Below, piece after piece: positions 63,203-64,000 of a DNA stretch of 64,000 nucleotides (position 1 is the stretch's first letter; every line of letters starts with the position of its first letter). Source of the DNA: Muribaculum intestinale (GTDB lineage Bacteria; Bacteroidota; Bacteroidia; Bacteroidales; Muribaculaceae); the NCBI RefSeq assembly GCF_002201515.1, contig NZ_CP021421.1:3038001-3102000 (forward strand), in the 5' to 3' direction. The notes beneath the pieces are model-generated. The model worked only from the letters and a program-made list of their open reading frames with translations, had not been told where the DNA came from and did no database searches. Position numbers and translations under genes: made by a program.

Positions 63203-64000
63203 TTAATTTATTTTGACTCTATTCCAAGAGTCGCATATTGGATTCTCCCCAATAGTATTATTTGTCCATTTATTAGGAGTAACCACTATTTTATTAGGAT
63301 TCTGATTTAGCCAAGCCCCCCACCATGAGAATGAAGAATTTGCAATAATATTATGGTTGCATTTAGACATTAAATGTATGTCTTGGAAACTATTGATGCC
63401 TGTATTCCAATCCACATATCTAATATCTACACCGCTTGGCAATAATACTGGAATATTTTTTTTACACCATTCCATGTCATTGGAAAATATACAGGCTATG
63501 TCTACAGCTTGTAATTGACTTGTGACGAATTCTATCGCATTTCTATAGTATTCTGAAGTACAAATATTTTGATATAATTTATTGCCGATATAATCACCCC
63601 GTCTGATATGAATAGATATACTTGACGTATTCGTTAAATCATTTAAAAGTTTATTGTTGTGTATATTATCATCTAATGGGAAAGAGAATACATCTAATAG
63701 AGACGGGCGAATCGATTTGAAAAATTTTTCATTCTGCCAATAACCTTCGTAGTATTTATATTTCGGATTATCCCAATCAGCATTTTTCAAATCAATGCAC
63801 ATTGAACGCCTTTGCGGTAAGATGCGGCTACCAATTTGCCATGTACGATAGTTGGGAAAAGGCCAAGCGACACTCGCTACATTTTTAAGGGTGGCAAATT
63901 CAACTGATAAATTAAATATATCTGCTACCTCAAAACCATTATGTAATCCATATCCATTGTAAGAAAAAATGTCGGCAAGTATACGTTCCTCAGGATATAG
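63203..64000 (-). CDS. Alpha-1,2-fucosyltransferase, GT11 family (5' end cut by window edge)
   Basis: Transfers L-fucose from GDP-fucose in alpha-1,2 linkage. The open frame runs to the window edge without a stop; 66 residues before Met63802 (LYPEERILADIFSYNGYGL, then HNGFEVADIF) read as a normal GT11 N-terminal half, so the internal Met is not the start. The diagnostic HIRRGDY motif and the late SSFSWWGAWL block are present. The N-terminal donor-site start lies outside. GDP-fucose comes from the Fcl pathway elsewhere in the genome. Confidence 0.87.
   Translation of the reverse strand, partial: LYPEERILADIFSYNGYGLHNGFEVADIFNLSVEFATLKNVASVAWPFPNYRTWQIGSRILPQRRSMCIDLKNADWDNPKYKYYEGYWQNEKFFKSIRPSLLDVFSFPLDDNIHNNKLLNDLTNTSSISIHIRRGDYIGNKLYQNICTSEYYRNAIEFVTSQLQAVDIACIFSNDMEWCKKNIPVLLPSGVDIRYVDWNTGINSFQDIHLMSKCNHNIIANSSFSWWGAWLNQNPNKIVVTPNKWTNNTIGENPICDSWNRVKIN

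Overview
The window is chromosomal DNA of a Bacteroidales bacterium, most likely a gut Muribaculaceae or close relative (the family is my inference). The evidence is a complete type IX secretion core (PorT, PorP, GldK, GldL, GldM, GldN), a secreted protein with a gliding-type C-terminal sorting domain, and many promoters of the Bacteroidetes form TTTG-N19-21-TAnnTTTG. Shine-Dalgarno sequences are generally absent. Gene density is high and genes sit in strand-consistent operons. I found no tRNA, rRNA or CRISPR array.

Layout. 1-597: partial malate dehydrogenase. 598-1052: a candidate small RNA and a metal-type operator. 1053-4533: zinc-type CDF exporter and a copper P-type ATPase. 4778-7255: lysC-lysA. 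7343-8389: GH43 lipoprotein. 8633-15553: type IX secretion operon, with a short stand-alone RNA unit just upstream (about 15660-15735). 15981-22004: DEYD-box helicase, then SPOR protein-folE-sugar transporter-nucleotidylyltransferase/GHMP protein-GDP-fucose synthase. 22188-28368: sodB and a heavy-metal RND efflux operon. 28471-30609: CBM9-like protein, XRE regulator, and an 845-bp non-coding stretch dense in TTTGCAAA boxes. 30610-35894: uvrA, lytic transglycosylase and the secreted protein. 36337-38796: patatin, outer-membrane protein and YraN. 38964-44901: dus-trkH-trkA-dxs-small membrane protein operon (all minus strand). 45009-46234: YtxH/holin-like envelope cluster. 46387-48157: KDG kinase and KDPG aldolase. 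48399-56512: Uup, GlsB, an OMP, an orphan nuclease-fold protein, holA, DUF1599, DoxX, tpiA and a DUF308 protein. 56596-58251: two copies of a roughly 350-bp MITE-like element flanking an SDR gene. 58327-59436: meaB. 59847-61075: a complete ISAs1-family insertion sequence. 61076-64000: AT-rich surface-glycan genes (acyltransferases, GT2 and GT11 glycosyltransferases).

Connections. The two metal-efflux operons, 27 kb apart, share the palindrome TGCAAC-N3-GTTGCA upstream of their first genes, which points to one metal-responsive regulator. GDP-L-fucose made by the Fcl protein at 21 kb is the expected donor for the GT11 fucosyltransferase at the right edge. The secreted protein at 34.5-35.9 kb is a plausible client of the type IX machinery at 8.6-15.5 kb. 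Mobile DNA has acted recently on the right third: the IS replaced the last residues of an acyltransferase and left a 9-bp target duplication, and an orphan MITE end supplies the stop codon of uvrA.
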